Shown: one piece after another, positions 42,672 to 52,511 of the stretch
Layout: each line of letters begins with the position of its first letter
How positions within the stretch are numbered: the first letter of the stretch is position 1
DNA from: Algibacter miyuki
Lineage (GTDB): Bacteria > Bacteroidota > Bacteroidia > Flavobacteriales > Flavobacteriaceae
DNA length: 64,000 bases
Assembly: GCF_042427745.1 (NCBI RefSeq)
Contig: NZ_JBHMFA010000004.1
Direction: 5' to 3' (one strand)
Translations under genes and position numbers: made by a program
The notes under the pieces: model-generated
Databases searched by the model: none
Told to the model about the DNA's origin: nothing
Seen by the model: the letters and a program-made list of their open reading frames with translations, nothing else

Positions 42672-44902
42672 ACCGATGTAGAGGTATCTTTTTTAGAAGA
42701 CAATGCATTGTAAAGCTTTTTCTCAAACTCATCTTGTTTGAAAGGTTTTGGTATGATATCCGTAAAACCAGCTTCGTCAAATTCATGCATTTTATCTTCA
42801 ATAGTTACGGCTGTAAGCGCAAATATGGTTAAATCTTTATCGAAGGTTCTAATAATTTTTGTAGCTTCAATACCACTAATTCCTGGCATATGAATATCCA
42901 TTAAAATGATGTTGTAATCGTTCGACTTTATCATTTCAACAGCTTCTTCTCCGTTATCAATAATATCACAATGCAGATCCATTTTAGTCAGAATCTTTTT
43001 TGTAATCATTTGGTTGATTTTGTTATCTTCAACTACTAATATTTTGACATTCTTTAAGTCTAATTCCTCAGAATTTCCTTTAAAATAAGTTGTTTTCACT
43101 TCTACGGCTTCTTTTATGGTGCTGTATTCAATAGGGATTTCGAAATAAAAAGTGGTGCCTTTTCCGAGTTCACTTTTAAGGTAAATTTGCCCTTTTAAAA
43201 TTTCAATTAAACCTTTTACAATGGATAGACCTAAGCCTGTTCCACCGTATTTTCTATTAATTTGAATAGAGCCTTGAGAGAAACTCTCAAACATGTGATC
43301 TTGTTTTTCTTGGGTAATACCAATGCCATTATCTTCTATTTCAAAACGAAGGGTGTAGATTTTATCCACCTGATCGATTTTGTAAACACGAATCCATATA
43401 TCACCATCTTTGGTGAATTTAATAGAATTACCAACTAGGTTTATTAGAATTTGAGATATTTTTAACTGATCGGCAATAAAGTTTTCTGGCAAATCTTTAT
43501 CGTACTCAAAATGTAGTTTAACATTATTGTCTTCCGCAGAATTACTTAGCGCTAAAACAATATTATTTATTTTTTTATTTAGGTTGAATGGTTCTGGCTC
43601 TAAATCTACTTTATTGGCTTCAATTTTGTTAATTTGAAGGATGTCATTAATAAAAGTGAGTAGATAATCTCCCGAAAATTTAAGCGATTTTAAATGCTGA
43701 ATTTGTTCTGGTTTTGGATTTTCTTCCAATAGCATATTACTTAAACCAGTAACGGCATAAAGGGGCGTTCTAAGCTCGTGCGTTACAGTGGATAAAAAGT
43801 TGGCTTTGGTTTTAGAGGCAAGCTCTGCTTTTTCTTTAGCTAAAATAAGTTCTCCGTTTTTTCTGTGGAGCATATTATTTGTCTTTAAACGTATGTTGTT
43901 GTTTTTATATAACGACAATGTTAGTAAAGATAGTATAGTAATTAAAGCGACACTTAAAATTGAAATTAGCGTATTAAAACTATTTTTATCTTCTTGTTTC
44001 GCTAATTTTTCGGCAGTTTTTTCTAATTCCTCTTTAGTGTTTTTATAAGTTATACTTATTTCTTCACTGTTTAACGTGCTGCTATTTAGGTTTTTAATGG
44101 AGTCTGTGAGGTTGAGATAATCTTTTAAATAATCTCTAGAACGTTTATAATCATTTAGACTATTATTAATATCGCTTAAAACTAAATAGGCTTCGGTGCG
44201 CTGCGGAATAAGTTTAAGGTCGTTTGCTATTTCAAGGCCTTGTGTTGTGGTCTTTAAGGCTTTTGCTTGTTGGTTTAGCTGGTCGTAAACTTTACCTAAA
44301 CTAATAGAGGCTTTGCTTTGTAGTAGCTTGTTATTATTTTTTAGAGATAGTGCTAGGGTTTGCTCTAAGGTTGTTCTAGCTTTTTCGTAATTGTTTAAAA
44401 GAATATACGCTTTTCCTTCTAAAAGTAAGGTTTCGGTAAGTTTGTTTTCTAAACCTTCTTCGGAAAACAAGTTTTTAGATGAAATAAAATAATCTAAGGC
44501 TTTTTTGTAGTCTTTTTTATGTAAAAAAACTTCGCCTAAAACACTGTAAGAATGGCCTAAATTGGCATTGTCTTTAATTAAACGTTGTAGCTCTATAGAT
44601 TTGTTTAATGCAATAATAGCATTCTCGGTTTTACCTTTGTGAAGCTCTAATTGGCCTTTGAAAATGTAAATAATCCCGATGCTTTTTTTTATGTCATCTT
44701 TTTCGGCAAATTTTAAGGCTTGATCTAAATGCGTTAATGCGTCTTTATAATTTTGATTTTCAAATGATGATTGTGCTTGCTTAATAAAGTAATCTATCCT
44801 ATTTTTATTAAGCTCTGGGTCGGTATCAATAGATTCTTGAGACCAAAGTACAGCGCTAAAGAGCATTGCAAGAGCAATTAGATAGTGTTTAATTTTGAAC
44901 AT
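42668..44902 (-). CDS. Hybrid sensor histidine kinase with TPR sensor domain
   Basis: A 744-aa membrane kinase. A signal peptide (to about residue 21) leads to five or six tetratricopeptide repeats in the periplasm (about 35-270), a coiled coil, a membrane helix (about 311-332) and a second short coil. The kinase core has phosphoacceptor His375 in STVTHELRTP, N box NLVGNSIKF, and G boxes DNGIGI and GGTGLGLSI. A receiver domain (about 615-735) has the phosphoacceptor Asp669 in LMDIHMPG. The frame could begin 7 codons earlier, but M at 44902 starts a proper signal peptide. No output regulator lies beside it. Confidence 0.93.
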   Translation of the reverse strand: MFKIKHYLIALAMLFSAVLWSQESIDTDPELNKNRIDYFIKQAQSSFENQNYKDALTHLDQALKFAEKDDIKKSIGIIYIFKGQLELHKGKTENAIIALNKSIELQRLIKDNANLGHSYSVLGEVFLHKKDYKKALDYFISSKNLFSEEGLENKLTETLLLEGKAYILLNNYEKARTTLEQTLALSLKNNNKLLQSKASISLGKVYDQLNQQAKALKTTTQGLEIANDLKLIPQRTEAYLVLSDINNSLNDYKRSRDYLKDYLNLTDSIKNLNSSTLNSEEISITYKNTKEELEKTAEKLAKQEDKNSFNTLISILSVALITILSLLTLSLYKNNNIRLKTNNMLHRKNGELILAKEKAELASKTKANFLSTVTHELRTPLYAVTGLSNMLLEENPKPEQIQHLKSLKFSGDYLLTFINDILQINKIEANKVDLEPEPFNLNKKINNIVLALSNSAEDNNVKLHFEYDKDLPENFIADQLKISQILINLVGNSIKFTKDGDIWIRVYKIDQVDKIYTLRFEIEDNGIGITQEKQDHMFESFSQGSIQINRKYGGTGLGLSIVKGLIEILKGQIYLKSELGKGTTFYFEIPIEYSTIKEAVEVKTTYFKGNSEELDLKNVKILVVEDNKINQMITKKILTKMDLHCDIIDNGEEAVEMIKSNDYNIILMDIHMPGISGIEATKIIRTFDKDLTIFALTAVTIEDKMHEFDEAGFTDIIPKPFKQDEFEKKLYNALSSKKDTSTSV

Positions 44903-44929
44903 ACAAACATGAGTTACAAACAAATATAA

Positions 44930-45949
44930 CTATTTGTTCGATAAAAGTTTACTTTTTTCAGTTAAATTACATATTAAGTCAATAATTCTTGATGAATACC
45001 CAGTTTCATTATCATACCAACCAATAATTTTCACCATGTTTCCGATGACTGAAGTCATTTGTGAATCGAAAATACAGGAGTGCGTATTGCCAACAATATC
45101 AATGGATACTATCGGATCTTCAGTGTATTCTAGAATGCCTTTGTAATTGCTTTTTGAAGCTTCTAAAAAAGCAGTATTTATATCACTGATAGTTACGGTT
45201 CGTTTTACGTTGAATGTAATATCTGTTAAGGAGCCATTGATAACTGGCACACGAATGCCACAGCCACCAATAACGTCGGATAATTCTGGGAATATTTTAG
45301 TCAATGCTTTTGCTGCTCCTGTTGTTGTTGGAACAATAGATTGGCTTGCCGCTCGAGAACGGCGCAAGTCTCGGTGTGGTTGGTCATGTAAACTTTGATC
45401 GGTTGTGTAAGAGTGTACCGTGGTAATATAAGCTTGATTAATACCGCAAAGTTTATTGATAATATCGATCATCGGAGCAGCATTGTTGGTGGTGCACGAA
45501 GCGTTAGATATTATGGTTTCAGTGCCATCAATACTATCATCGTTTACGCCAAGTACAATAATTTTAGTGTCATCCTCTACGGGTGGAACACTTAAAATAA
45601 CTTGTTTTGCTCCATTTGTTATATGAAATTGTAAATCTTCGGTTGTTTTAAATTTACCAGTTGCTTCAATTACAAAATCAATGTTATAGGGAGCCCAATC
45701 AATATGTTTCGGATGATTATTGTTTAAAAGTGCTACTTTTTTAGTATTCGCAATAATATGATTTTCATCACTAGAAACAGTTCCGTTGAAAAGTCCGTGT
45801 ACACTATCATATTTCAATAAATGACTTAATGTTTTAGCATCGGCTAAATCGTTTATAGCGACAACTTCTATCTTTTTGTGGTTTTGAAGTAACCTGAAAA
45901 CGCGACGTCCAATACGTCCAAAACCGTTTATAGCAACACGAATCATCAT
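44930..45949 (-). CDS. gap: Glyceraldehyde-3-phosphate dehydrogenase
   Basis: NAD-dependent glycolytic enzyme. The dinucleotide loop is INGFGRIGRR, the active site is SNASCTTNNAAP with Cys152, and RRSRAASQSIVPTTTGAAKAL and the final WYDNETGYSSR are typical. Its 339 aa are normal. Two ATG codons (45949, 45946) are candidates for the start. The gene follows lipA with no spacer, so the two are probably one transcript, an unexpected pairing. Flavobacteria often carry more than one gap gene, so this may be a second copy. Confidence 0.95.
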   Translation of the reverse strand: MMIRVAINGFGRIGRRVFRLLQNHKKIEVVAINDLADAKTLSHLLKYDSVHGLFNGTVSSDENHIIANTKKVALLNNNHPKHIDWAPYNIDFVIEATGKFKTTEDLQFHITNGAKQVILSVPPVEDDTKIIVLGVNDDSIDGTETIISNASCTTNNAAPMIDIINKLCGINQAYITTVHSYTTDQSLHDQPHRDLRRSRAASQSIVPTTTGAAKALTKIFPELSDVIGGCGIRVPVINGSLTDITFNVKRTVTISDINTAFLEASKSNYKGILEYTEDPIVSIDIVGNTHSCIFDSQMTSVIGNMVKIIGWYDNETGYSSRIIDLICNLTEKSKLLSNK

Positions 45950-46828
45950 TTAGTTTATGTGTTTTTGTGCTTTGTATGACGATCTTACCAGTGCGCTACT
46001 TTCTACATGGCGGAAACCTAAATCTAACCCAATAGCTTCGTATTCTTTAAATTGATCGGGGTTTATAAATTGTTTTACCGGTAAGTGTTTTTTGCTCGGT
46101 TGTAAATATTGCCCAATAGTAACCACATCTACATCGTTGGCTTTTAGGTCGTGAAGGGTTTCAATTACTTCTTCGCGTGTTTCACCTAAACCAAGCATAA
46201 TTCCAGATTTAGTTCTGCGTTGTCCGTTTTGTTTTAAGTATTTTAAAACGCCCATACTACGGTCGTATTTGGCTTGTATGCGTACCTCTCTAGTGAGTCG
46301 TCTAACGGTTTCAATGTTATGCGATACAACTTCTGGAGCCACATCAATAATGCGATCTAAATGTTGTTCAATACCTTGAAAATCGGGTATTAAAGTTTCA
46401 AGCGTGGTTTCTGGGTTCATTCTGCGAACGGCCTTTACGGTTTCGCTCCACATAATGCTGCCCATATCTTTTAAATCATCCCGATCTACACTTGTTAAAA
46501 CGGCATGCTTTATTTTCATAATTTTAATAGAGCGTGCTACTTTTTCAGGCTCGTCCCAATCTACGGTTTCTGGTCTTCCGGTTTTTACACCACAAAACCC
46601 ACACGATCGGGTACAAACATTTCCTAAAATCATAAAAGTTGCTGTGCCTTCTCCCCAACATTCGCCCATATTAGGGCAACTTCCCGAAGCACAAATAGTA
46701 TTTAGATTGTATTTGTCAACTAAACCTCGTAATTCGGTATATTTTTTCCCTGTTGGAAGTTTAACGCGTAACCATTTTGGTTTGGGTTGACGTTCGGGTA
46801 GTATATTTGAAACTGTTTTGGTATCCAT
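45950..46828 (-). CDS. lipA: Lipoyl synthase
   Basis: Radical-SAM enzyme that inserts two sulfurs into octanoyl groups on E2 and H proteins. It has both iron-sulfur clusters: the auxiliary cluster [12 protein letters not shown] and the radical-SAM motif CTRSCGFC. The C-terminal RSSYKA carries the Ser that ligates the auxiliary cluster. It has 292 aa. It is immediately followed by gap; the sigma-factor gene lies 140 bp upstream on the same strand. Confidence 0.97.
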   Translation of the reverse strand: MDTKTVSNILPERQPKPKWLRVKLPTGKKYTELRGLVDKYNLNTICASGSCPNMGECWGEGTATFMILGNVCTRSCGFCGVKTGRPETVDWDEPEKVARSIKIMKIKHAVLTSVDRDDLKDMGSIMWSETVKAVRRMNPETTLETLIPDFQGIEQHLDRIIDVAPEVVSHNIETVRRLTREVRIQAKYDRSMGVLKYLKQNGQRRTKSGIMLGLGETREEVIETLHDLKANDVDVVTIGQYLQPSKKHLPVKQFINPDQFKEYEAIGLDLGFRHVESSALVRSSYKAQKHIN

Positions 46829-46967
46829 AGATCTAAAAAATGTAGACTACAAATATACAAAGTATTCTATTAAAAAAGGGTCTTGTTTTGTGATACTAAA
46901 TGGATAAATAGGAGAGGAGTTGTTGTTGATAATTCTAGTAGAGTAGTGCTAAAGGTAATCAGTCAGG

Positions 46968-47513
46968 CTATTTTTCTTGAATAATTTCTGCAAGTAATTT
47001 TCTAGCCCTTAAAAGTTTAACTTTTACGTTGTTCATGGGCTCGTTGAGTTCTTTTGATATTTCTTTGTAGCTTAATTCCTGGAAATAGCGCAAGTTGATA
47101 ATTTCTTGGTAGTGCGGTTTTAATTTTTTTATGTCGCGCAGTAATTTTGCTAAATGTTGTTTGGTTATTAATTCATCTTCAGGTGAAGGCGATTCGTCTA
47201 GAACTTGAAATGCTTTTTTATCGGTATTTGAAATGACTTGGCTAATTGAATTTTTTTCCTTCCGAAGTAAATCAATATGGATATTTTTAGAAATGGTAAT
47301 CAGCCATGTTTTAAAAGTGTAATTTTCATCAAAGGTTTCAATACGGTCAAAAGCACGCGAAAATGTTTGAATGGTAACATCTTCCGCATCGTTTTCATTC
47401 TGAATACGTTTTAATTGAAACCCATAAACATCGTCCCAATATAAATGTAATAGGAAATTAAAGGCCTTTTGGTCGTTAGACTTGGCGCGTTTTATGGCTT
47501 CGTTTATTTCCAA
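46968..47513 (-). CDS. ECF-type RNA polymerase sigma factor
   Basis: A 181-aa extracytoplasmic-function sigma factor. Region 2 includes NDAEDVTIQTFSRAFDRI and FKTWLITISKNIHIDLLRK; region 4 includes LKPHYQEIINLRYFQELSYKEIS with the recognition helix near NEPMNNVKVKLLRARKLL. No anti-sigma factor gene adjoins it. Its start lies inside the 3' end of the upstream glycosyltransferase gene (10-bp overlap), so the two are probably translated from one mRNA. Confidence 0.93.
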   Translation of the reverse strand: MEINEAIKRAKSNDQKAFNFLLHLYWDDVYGFQLKRIQNENDAEDVTIQTFSRAFDRIETFDENYTFKTWLITISKNIHIDLLRKEKNSISQVISNTDKKAFQVLDESPSPEDELITKQHLAKLLRDIKKLKPHYQEIINLRYFQELSYKEISKELNEPMNNVKVKLLRARKLLAEIIQEK

Positions 47514-48616
47514 AAATCTGGTTTTGAGATTAAGTTATTTATAAAAATGACAAATTGAGAAATGATGAGGGTAATTTCTAATACAGGAAGTAAAAGTAAA
47601 ATATCTAATTCTTTTAATTTTTTCGACGAAAACCCGATAATTAGATATTGAATACTGATGCGTAATAAAAATAATCCCAAAACAAGCATCCAATTGTACG
47701 TGATTGCTAATAAAATTAAGGCCATAATCCAAAACAAAACGTTAGATAGGTAAAATAAACCCAATAGCATTTTATGTTTTGGTTTGTAAAGTTTTGCTGT
47801 TGACACGTGACGTCTTTTCTGCTTAATCCAAGCTTTAAAACGAGTTTCTGGAATTGAACTTGTAAAACTTCCAGAGGAAAAACTAATGGCTGTGTTTTTG
47901 GAGTTTGCTACTTCGTTTATAAATAAATCGTCGTCGCCCGAGCGCACTTTTATGTGTTTAATAAAACCATTAGCATTGAAAAATTCATTTTTGGTATATG
48001 CTAAATTCCGACCAACACCCATGTATGGCATACCCATTTTTGCAAAAGAAAAATATTGAACAGCCGTCATTACCGTTTCAAAACGGATGAGTTTATTTAA
48101 AAAGGAATGTTTCACTTTAGCATACCCGCCATAACCTAAAACAATTGATTTTTTATTGCTGAAATGCGCACTCATTTCCTTTATCCAAGTATTGGATACC
48201 GGTTGGCAATCGGCATCTGAAAAAAGTAAATAATCATATTTAGATGCTTTAATCCCTAGTGTTAATGCATATTTTTTGTTTCCCCAAAAAGCTTCCACAT
48301 TTTTTACATTAACAATTTTTATAATGTGGTGTGCTTGTGCAAATTCTTCAATAATTTCGAGAGTGTCATCGTTTGAGTCGTCGTTAATTAAAACAATTTC
48401 AAATTCTGGATAATCTTGATTGATTATAGATGGTAGAAAGTTTTTTAAGTTTTCAGCTTCATTTTTTGCACAAATAATAACCGAAACCGGAATGTTTTTT
48501 GAAGATGGTTTCTTTTGTTTTAGAAAAGCAAAATTTCCGAAAATAAAAAGATAATAAACCACTTGAATGAAAACTACTGCAATAAATGCGTAGCATAAAA
48601 AATCAAGTAATACCAT
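47504..48616 (-). CDS. Family 2 glycosyltransferase, membrane-bound
   Basis: A 370-aa GT2 enzyme with a membrane anchor at residues 5-30 and two or three helices at the end (about 275-365). The GT-A core shows PVSVIICAKNEAENL, the nucleotide-binding VLINDDSNDDT, the metal-binding LLFSDADCQPV (DxD-like) and the RSGDDDLFINE and KRRHVST acceptor motifs. The QxxRW-like site here is KQKRRH. The sugar and acceptor are unknown. It overlaps the ECF sigma gene downstream and is 6 bp after a small membrane protein gene. Confidence 0.9.
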   Translation of the reverse strand: MVLLDFLCYAFIAVVFIQVVYYLFIFGNFAFLKQKKPSSKNIPVSVIICAKNEAENLKNFLPSIINQDYPEFEIVLINDDSNDDTLEIIEEFAQAHHIIKIVNVKNVEAFWGNKKYALTLGIKASKYDYLLFSDADCQPVSNTWIKEMSAHFSNKKSIVLGYGGYAKVKHSFLNKLIRFETVMTAVQYFSFAKMGMPYMGVGRNLAYTKNEFFNANGFIKHIKVRSGDDDLFINEVANSKNTAISFSSGSFTSSIPETRFKAWIKQKRRHVSTAKLYKPKHKMLLGLFYLSNVLFWIMALILLAITYNWMLVLGLFLLRISIQYLIIGFSSKKLKELDILLLLPVLEITLIISQFVIFINNLISKPDFWK

Positions 48617-48622
48617 TAAATA

Positions 48623-48826
48623 TTAAGAATGTTGAGGTTCGTTACAATCGGCATATTGTTCTGGCGTTTTTCCACAAAAACCACAAGACTCACCTTCTTT
48701 ATTAAGCATCGGGTTTTGGCTAGCGCAAGTTCCGGCAAATTTTCCGTCTTTTTTTGCCCATATTTTAATGGCAATACCAGCAACACCTATGCCTAACAAA
48801 ACAATAGTTATCAGTAAAAGTTTCAT
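48623..48826 (-). CDS. Small membrane protein with Cys-rich tail
   Basis: A 67-aa protein with an N-terminal membrane helix (residues 2-23, LLLITIVLLGIGVAGIAIKIW), then a hydrophilic tail with four Cys (TCASQNP, SCGFCGK and ADCNEP) that could bind a metal. I believe similar short proteins are common in flavobacteria. It begins a run with the glycosyltransferase and sigma genes; function unknown. Confidence 0.8.
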   Translation of the reverse strand: MKLLLITIVLLGIGVAGIAIKIWAKKDGKFAGTCASQNPMLNKEGESCGFCGKTPEQYADCNEPQHS

Positions 48827-49051
48827 ATTATAATGATGATTTTTAGTTTTTTATTGTAGTCGAAAAAGGCGAAATAAACTTTCAAATCGACCTTTAAACT
48901 ACAGTGTAATAATTTTGCTGCAAAGATATGATTTTAACAATTAATAAAGGAATTCAAAATAAAGGAAATGTGACCTATTAAATTTATGGGTGTCTAAGAT
49001 ATAGTTACAGAGCGGATTACAAATATATAACCGATTTAAAATTTATTATTT

Positions 49052-49738
49052 ATGAAAAAATTATTTGCCGAATTTTTCGGAACCTTTTGGCTTGTTTTTG
49101 GAGGATGTGGTAGTGCCGTATTTGCAGCAGGATACCCAGAATTAGGAATTGGCTTTATGGGAGTTGCTTTAGCCTTCGGTCTTACTGTTTTAACAATGGC
49201 TTATGCGGTAGGACATATTTCTGGCGGGCATTTTAACCCAGCGGTATCTTTAGGTTTATGGGCTGGTGGAAAATTTGATGCTAAAGATTTAGTGGGCTAT
49301 ATTGTTGCTCAGTTGATTGGTGCTTTTGCTGCAGCAGGAGCGTTGTATTTAATTTTGAGTAATAAAGCCGATTTTCAAACTATAGGTGGTTTCGCTGCAA
49401 ATGGTTATGGTGAATTGTCTCCGGATGGTTATTCTATGACGGCAGCATTAATTGCGGAGTTTCTATTAACTATGTTTTTCCTTTTAATTATTTTGGGAAG
49501 CACAAACTCTAGAGCTCCTAAAGGGTTTGCGCCAATAGCGATTGGTTTAGGTTTAACATTAATTCACCTAATTAGTATTCCAATTACTAACACATCGGTT
49601 AATCCAGCGCGTTCTACAAGCCAGGCCTTATTTGCAGGAGGCGAATTTGTGGGGCAACTTTGGCTGTTTTGGATAGCTCCAATTGCGGGGGCTATTGTTG
49701 CCGGATTTATACATAAAGCATTATTCGACAAAGAATAG
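49052..49738 (+). CDS. aqpZ: Aquaporin Z
   Basis: Water channel of the MIP family, 228 aa with six membrane helices. The two pore motifs are [10 protein letters not shown] and VNPARSTSQ, with the selectivity-filter residues around HISGGHFN and the Arg after the second NPA. Conserved QLIGAF and GFAPIAIGL segments are present. The aquaporin rather than glycerol-facilitator type is supported by the short loops. It is preceded by a 225-bp untranslated stretch and followed by a terminator. Confidence 0.95.
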   Translation: MKKLFAEFFGTFWLVFGGCGSAVFAAGYPELGIGFMGVALAFGLTVLTMAYAVGHISGGHFNPAVSLGLWAGGKFDAKDLVGYIVAQLIGAFAAAGALYLILSNKADFQTIGGFAANGYGELSPDGYSMTAALIAEFLLTMFFLLIILGSTNSRAPKGFAPIAIGLGLTLIHLISIPITNTSVNPARSTSQALFAGGEFVGQLWLFWIAPIAGAIVAGFIHKALFDKE

Positions 49739-49800
49739 ATAGAAATAAGCCCAGTTATAGCAGTTCAAGAGGAACTGTATAAGAGTTTATTAGTAGCAGA

Positions 49801-49830
49801 AAGCCTCATTTATTTATAAATGGGGCTTTT
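49801..49830 (+). terminator. Terminator after aqpZ
   Basis: AAGCCTCATTTA pairs with TAAATGGGGCTT (one G-T pair), followed by TTATAATTT. It lies 62 bp after the aqpZ stop and is nearly identical to the hairpin at 50046-50079. Confidence 0.75.
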
Positions 49831-49873
49831 ATAATTTATGATATTAATGGATTAATAAGTTTGTAGTGTTGAC

Positions 49874-50034
49874 ATAAATGCTCTTTTTTGAAGATTTAGG
49901 GAGAAATTAATGGATTCACAAAGCTGTTTTCCAGTTTGCTTTAAGGTTGAAAGTGTATGTTTAATTATAAGTTTTACAAATGAAAACGAGATAGAGCTAT
50001 TAAGACTAACTCTTTTTCAAAATAGAGCATTTAT
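49874..50034. repeat. 19-bp inverted repeats around a 123-bp spacer
   Basis: ATAAATGCTCTTTTTTGAA (49874-49892) and TTCAAAATAGAGCATTTAT (50016-50034) are reverse complements with one mismatch in 19. The whole 49739-50114 stretch contains no gene that I can support; it holds this element and two near-identical terminator hairpins. It may be a decayed miniature element or an insertion that separated duplicated terminators. Confidence 0.5.
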
Positions 50035-50045
50035 ATAGAAGACAT

Positions 50046-50079
50046 AAAAAAGCCTCATTTATTTGTAAATGAGGCTTTA
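50046..50079 (-). terminator. Terminator after the anti-sigma gene
   Basis: AAAAAAGCCTCATTTA pairs with TAAATGAGGCTTTAA-type sequence across a TTTG loop, giving a 12-bp stem with the A run becoming a T tail on the minus strand. It lies about 35 bp beyond the anti-sigma stop at 50115. Confidence 0.8.
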
Positions 50080-50114
50080 ATGTTTAGTTTGCTTTAGTTT
50101 TGCAAAAGTATATT

Positions 50115-50903
50115 TTAATGTAAGCTAATTTCAGCAACCGAATTTTCTACCGAAGCTACAGTATTACCACCTTTAGGCTCTATCGTAATCGTTAATGCTA
50201 AAGCATTATCAGCGTATGGTAAATTCATTAATTTACGGTCAGCTTCATTTAAAATACCTAAACTTATCATTTTACCTTGTAACTCAGCCCATATTTGGTA
50301 ACATTGTTCTTCTGGTAATTCTGGTAAAGAAACCACATCAATCATTGATGTTTTTTCTTTAGGATTTATATAAGCTACAGTTTTTAAGTTTTTAGCACGC
50401 TCGTTTCCAGAGATAATATATTTTTGGGTTTCAGGATTATTAAGCTTTAATAATTGCCTCATAACATTATCAAGCATGATGTTGTTTTGCTCAATATCAC
50501 CTCTTAAGTCAAATATTTCGTCTACAACCACTTGGTTTTCCTCAGAAAGGTTTTTGTTTTGGTCATATAAAAAATAGGAGGTACCTGCAAAAAGTAAAGC
50601 AACAACACTCGCGGCAACGGTGTATTTGTACCATGATTTATAGCGCTTTTTTGGTTGAAGCGTTATTACAGCTTTCTCGTCTAGTTCGTCTAAAATAGTA
50701 TCTAAGATAAATTTAGGCGCTTCTACAGCATTTACTTTGGCAACCATTTCAAGGTTATCTTGAAGTGTGTTGTAGGCATTCTGTACTTCTGGGTATTTTG
50801 AAATATAAGATTCCACTTGTTCTGTTTCAACAGAATTTGTGTCACCTAGTAGATATTTTTCTAATAGGCCAGAACTTAAAAAAATGTTTATTTTCTCATT
50901 CAT
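50115..50903 (-). CDS. Anti-sigma factor, RskA type
   Basis: A 262-aa membrane-spanning anti-sigma factor. The cytoplasmic N terminus (1-95) should bind the sigma factor encoded just upstream; a single helix at about 102-122 (YTVAASVVALLFAGTSYFLY) crosses the membrane; a periplasmic coiled coil is followed by the RskA C-terminal domain with LPELPEEQCYQIWAEL and LTIEPKGGN. It lies 11 bp after the sigma gene, the standard sigma/anti-sigma layout. The signal it senses is not known. Confidence 0.93.
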   Translation of the reverse strand: MNEKINIFLSSGLLEKYLLGDTNSVETEQVESYISKYPEVQNAYNTLQDNLEMVAKVNAVEAPKFILDTILDELDEKAVITLQPKKRYKSWYKYTVAASVVALLFAGTSYFLYDQNKNLSEENQVVVDEIFDLRGDIEQNNIMLDNVMRQLLKLNNPETQKYIISGNERAKNLKTVAYINPKEKTSMIDVVSLPELPEEQCYQIWAELQGKMISLGILNEADRKLMNLPYADNALALTITIEPKGGNTVASVENSVAEISLH

Positions 50904-50914
50904 GACTTGGTTAT

Positions 50915-51445
50915 TTACGGATTGTAGATTTTTTTTAATTCACGCAATCCAATTTTTAATCTCGATTTTATAGTCCCTAGCGGAATTTCAAGTTCGTCGC
51001 TAGCTTCTTGTTGGGTCATCCCTTCAAAAAATAGGGCGTTTATAACAATTTGATATTTTTCATCCAAAGTATTTAGATGCTTTTTTATATCAAGTACTTC
51101 CTCGTTTAACTGATTGGTTGTTATCTTATATACGGCTGAATTTTCTAATTGGACTTCTTTTGTAGTTTTATTCTTTAAAGATCTAACTTTATCTATAGCA
51201 GTATTATAAGCAATACGGTATAACCATGTAAATAGTTTGGCTTTACTGGCATCGTATTTTTTTGCGTAGCGCCAAATTTTTACAAAAGTTTCTTGTAAAA
51301 CATCTTGAGCCGTATCCTCATCGGTTATTACTTTTTGAATAACGCCAAATAAAGAGTCTGCATAGTTTTCATATAACAACGATATAGCTTTTTTATCGCC
51401 ACGCTGTAATAAATAAACTATTTCTTTTTCTATTGCTGAAATCAA
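50915..51445 (-). CDS. ECF-type RNA polymerase sigma factor
   Basis: A 176-aa extracytoplasmic-function sigma factor. Region 2 shows DEDTAQDVLQETFVKIWRYA and LFTWLYRIAYNTAIDKVRS; region 4 shows YQIVINALFFEGMTQQEAS with LEIPLGTIKSRLKIGLRELKK. It is presumably held inactive by the RskA-type anti-sigma factor encoded downstream. The pattern matches the SigK/RskA-like group common in Bacteroidota. Confidence 0.94.
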   Translation of the reverse strand: MISAIEKEIVYLLQRGDKKAISLLYENYADSLFGVIQKVITDEDTAQDVLQETFVKIWRYAKKYDASKAKLFTWLYRIAYNTAIDKVRSLKNKTTKEVQLENSAVYKITTNQLNEEVLDIKKHLNTLDEKYQIVINALFFEGMTQQEASDELEIPLGTIKSRLKIGLRELKKIYNP

Positions 51446-51497
51446 TATAAAATTGGTTTTATGATATGCAAAGATACCAAAGTTAGAGTTTCTTTTA

Positions 51498-52511
51498 TTA
51501 TAAGATATTTACTTCAGCTTCGATGGATATATTAAAAAGGCGTTCTATTGTTTTTTGAATAAGTTTTGAGAGCTTTAAAATATCCGAACCTTTAGCATTA
51601 CCATAGTTCACAAGCACTAAGGCTTGGTTTTTGTGTACCCCATATTCGCCAAATGTTTTACCTTTAAAACCGGCTTTTTCTATAAGCCAGCCCGCCGGAA
51701 CTTTAACGTTCTGTTCTGAAACAGGATAATTTGGCATATCTGGAAAATTTTTAATTAATTGGTTAAATTGCGATTTTTCAATCACAGGGTTTTTAAAAAA
51801 GCTACCGCTGTTACCAATATCTTTTGGGTTTGGCAGTTTACTTTCCCTAATAGCAATTACGGCTTTTGATATGTCTTGAATAGTTGGGTTTTTTATACCT
51901 TTTGTTTCAAGTTCATTAGCAATGGTGCCATAATTAATATTTAATTTATGATTCTTTTTTGTAAGCTTAAAACGTACAGAGGTAATAATATATTGTCCTT
52001 TATAATCTTGTTTGAAAATAGAATTTCGATAACCAAACTTACATTCTAGTTTGGTAAATGTTTTTGTTTCAAAAGTGTTTAAACTGATTCCATCGCAACT
52101 TTCAAAAGTATCTTTTATTTCAATACCATAAGCTCCTATATTTTGTATTGGAGTGGTGCCCACATTTCCAGGGATTAACGATAGGTTTTCCAAACCACCA
52201 AAATCCTGTTTTAAACACCAAAGCACAAACTCGTGCCAGTTTTCACCAGCTTGAGCTTCTACAATAACCGAAGTATCATCTTCGGAAACAATAGCAATGC
52301 CTTTTAAATTAATATGAAGCGCCAAACCATCAAAATCTTTGGTGAGTAGCATATTACTTCCGCCTCCAAGAATAAGTTTGTTCGGGTATGTTTTTAGTTG
52401 AAGCACCGATGTTAATTCTTCAATGTTAGATACGGTAGCAAAGTGTTTTGCATGGGCATCTATTCCGAAGGTATTATACGGTTTTAATGATATGTTATTA
52501 TGTATTTGCAC
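51498..52511 (-). CDS. murB: UDP-N-acetylenolpyruvoylglucosamine reductase
   Basis: FAD enzyme that reduces UDP-GlcNAc-enolpyruvate to UDP-MurNAc, upstream of MurC. Motifs include YNTFGIDAHA, the FAD site LGGGSNMLL, GNVGTTPIQNIGAYG, and the type I catalytic Ser in GSFFKNP. The C-terminal catalytic Glu is in IEAEVNIL. Its 337 aa are typical. It lies apart from the main cell-wall cluster, 1 bp from the aminotransferase gene upstream. Confidence 0.95.
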   Translation of the reverse strand: MQIHNNISLKPYNTFGIDAHAKHFATVSNIEELTSVLQLKTYPNKLILGGGSNMLLTKDFDGLALHINLKGIAIVSEDDTSVIVEAQAGENWHEFVLWCLKQDFGGLENLSLIPGNVGTTPIQNIGAYGIEIKDTFESCDGISLNTFETKTFTKLECKFGYRNSIFKQDYKGQYIITSVRFKLTKKNHKLNINYGTIANELETKGIKNPTIQDISKAVIAIRESKLPNPKDIGNSGSFFKNPVIEKSQFNQLIKNFPDMPNYPVSEQNVKVPAGWLIEKAGFKGKTFGEYGVHKNQALVLVNYGNAKGSDILKLSKLIQKTIERLFNISIEAEVNIL

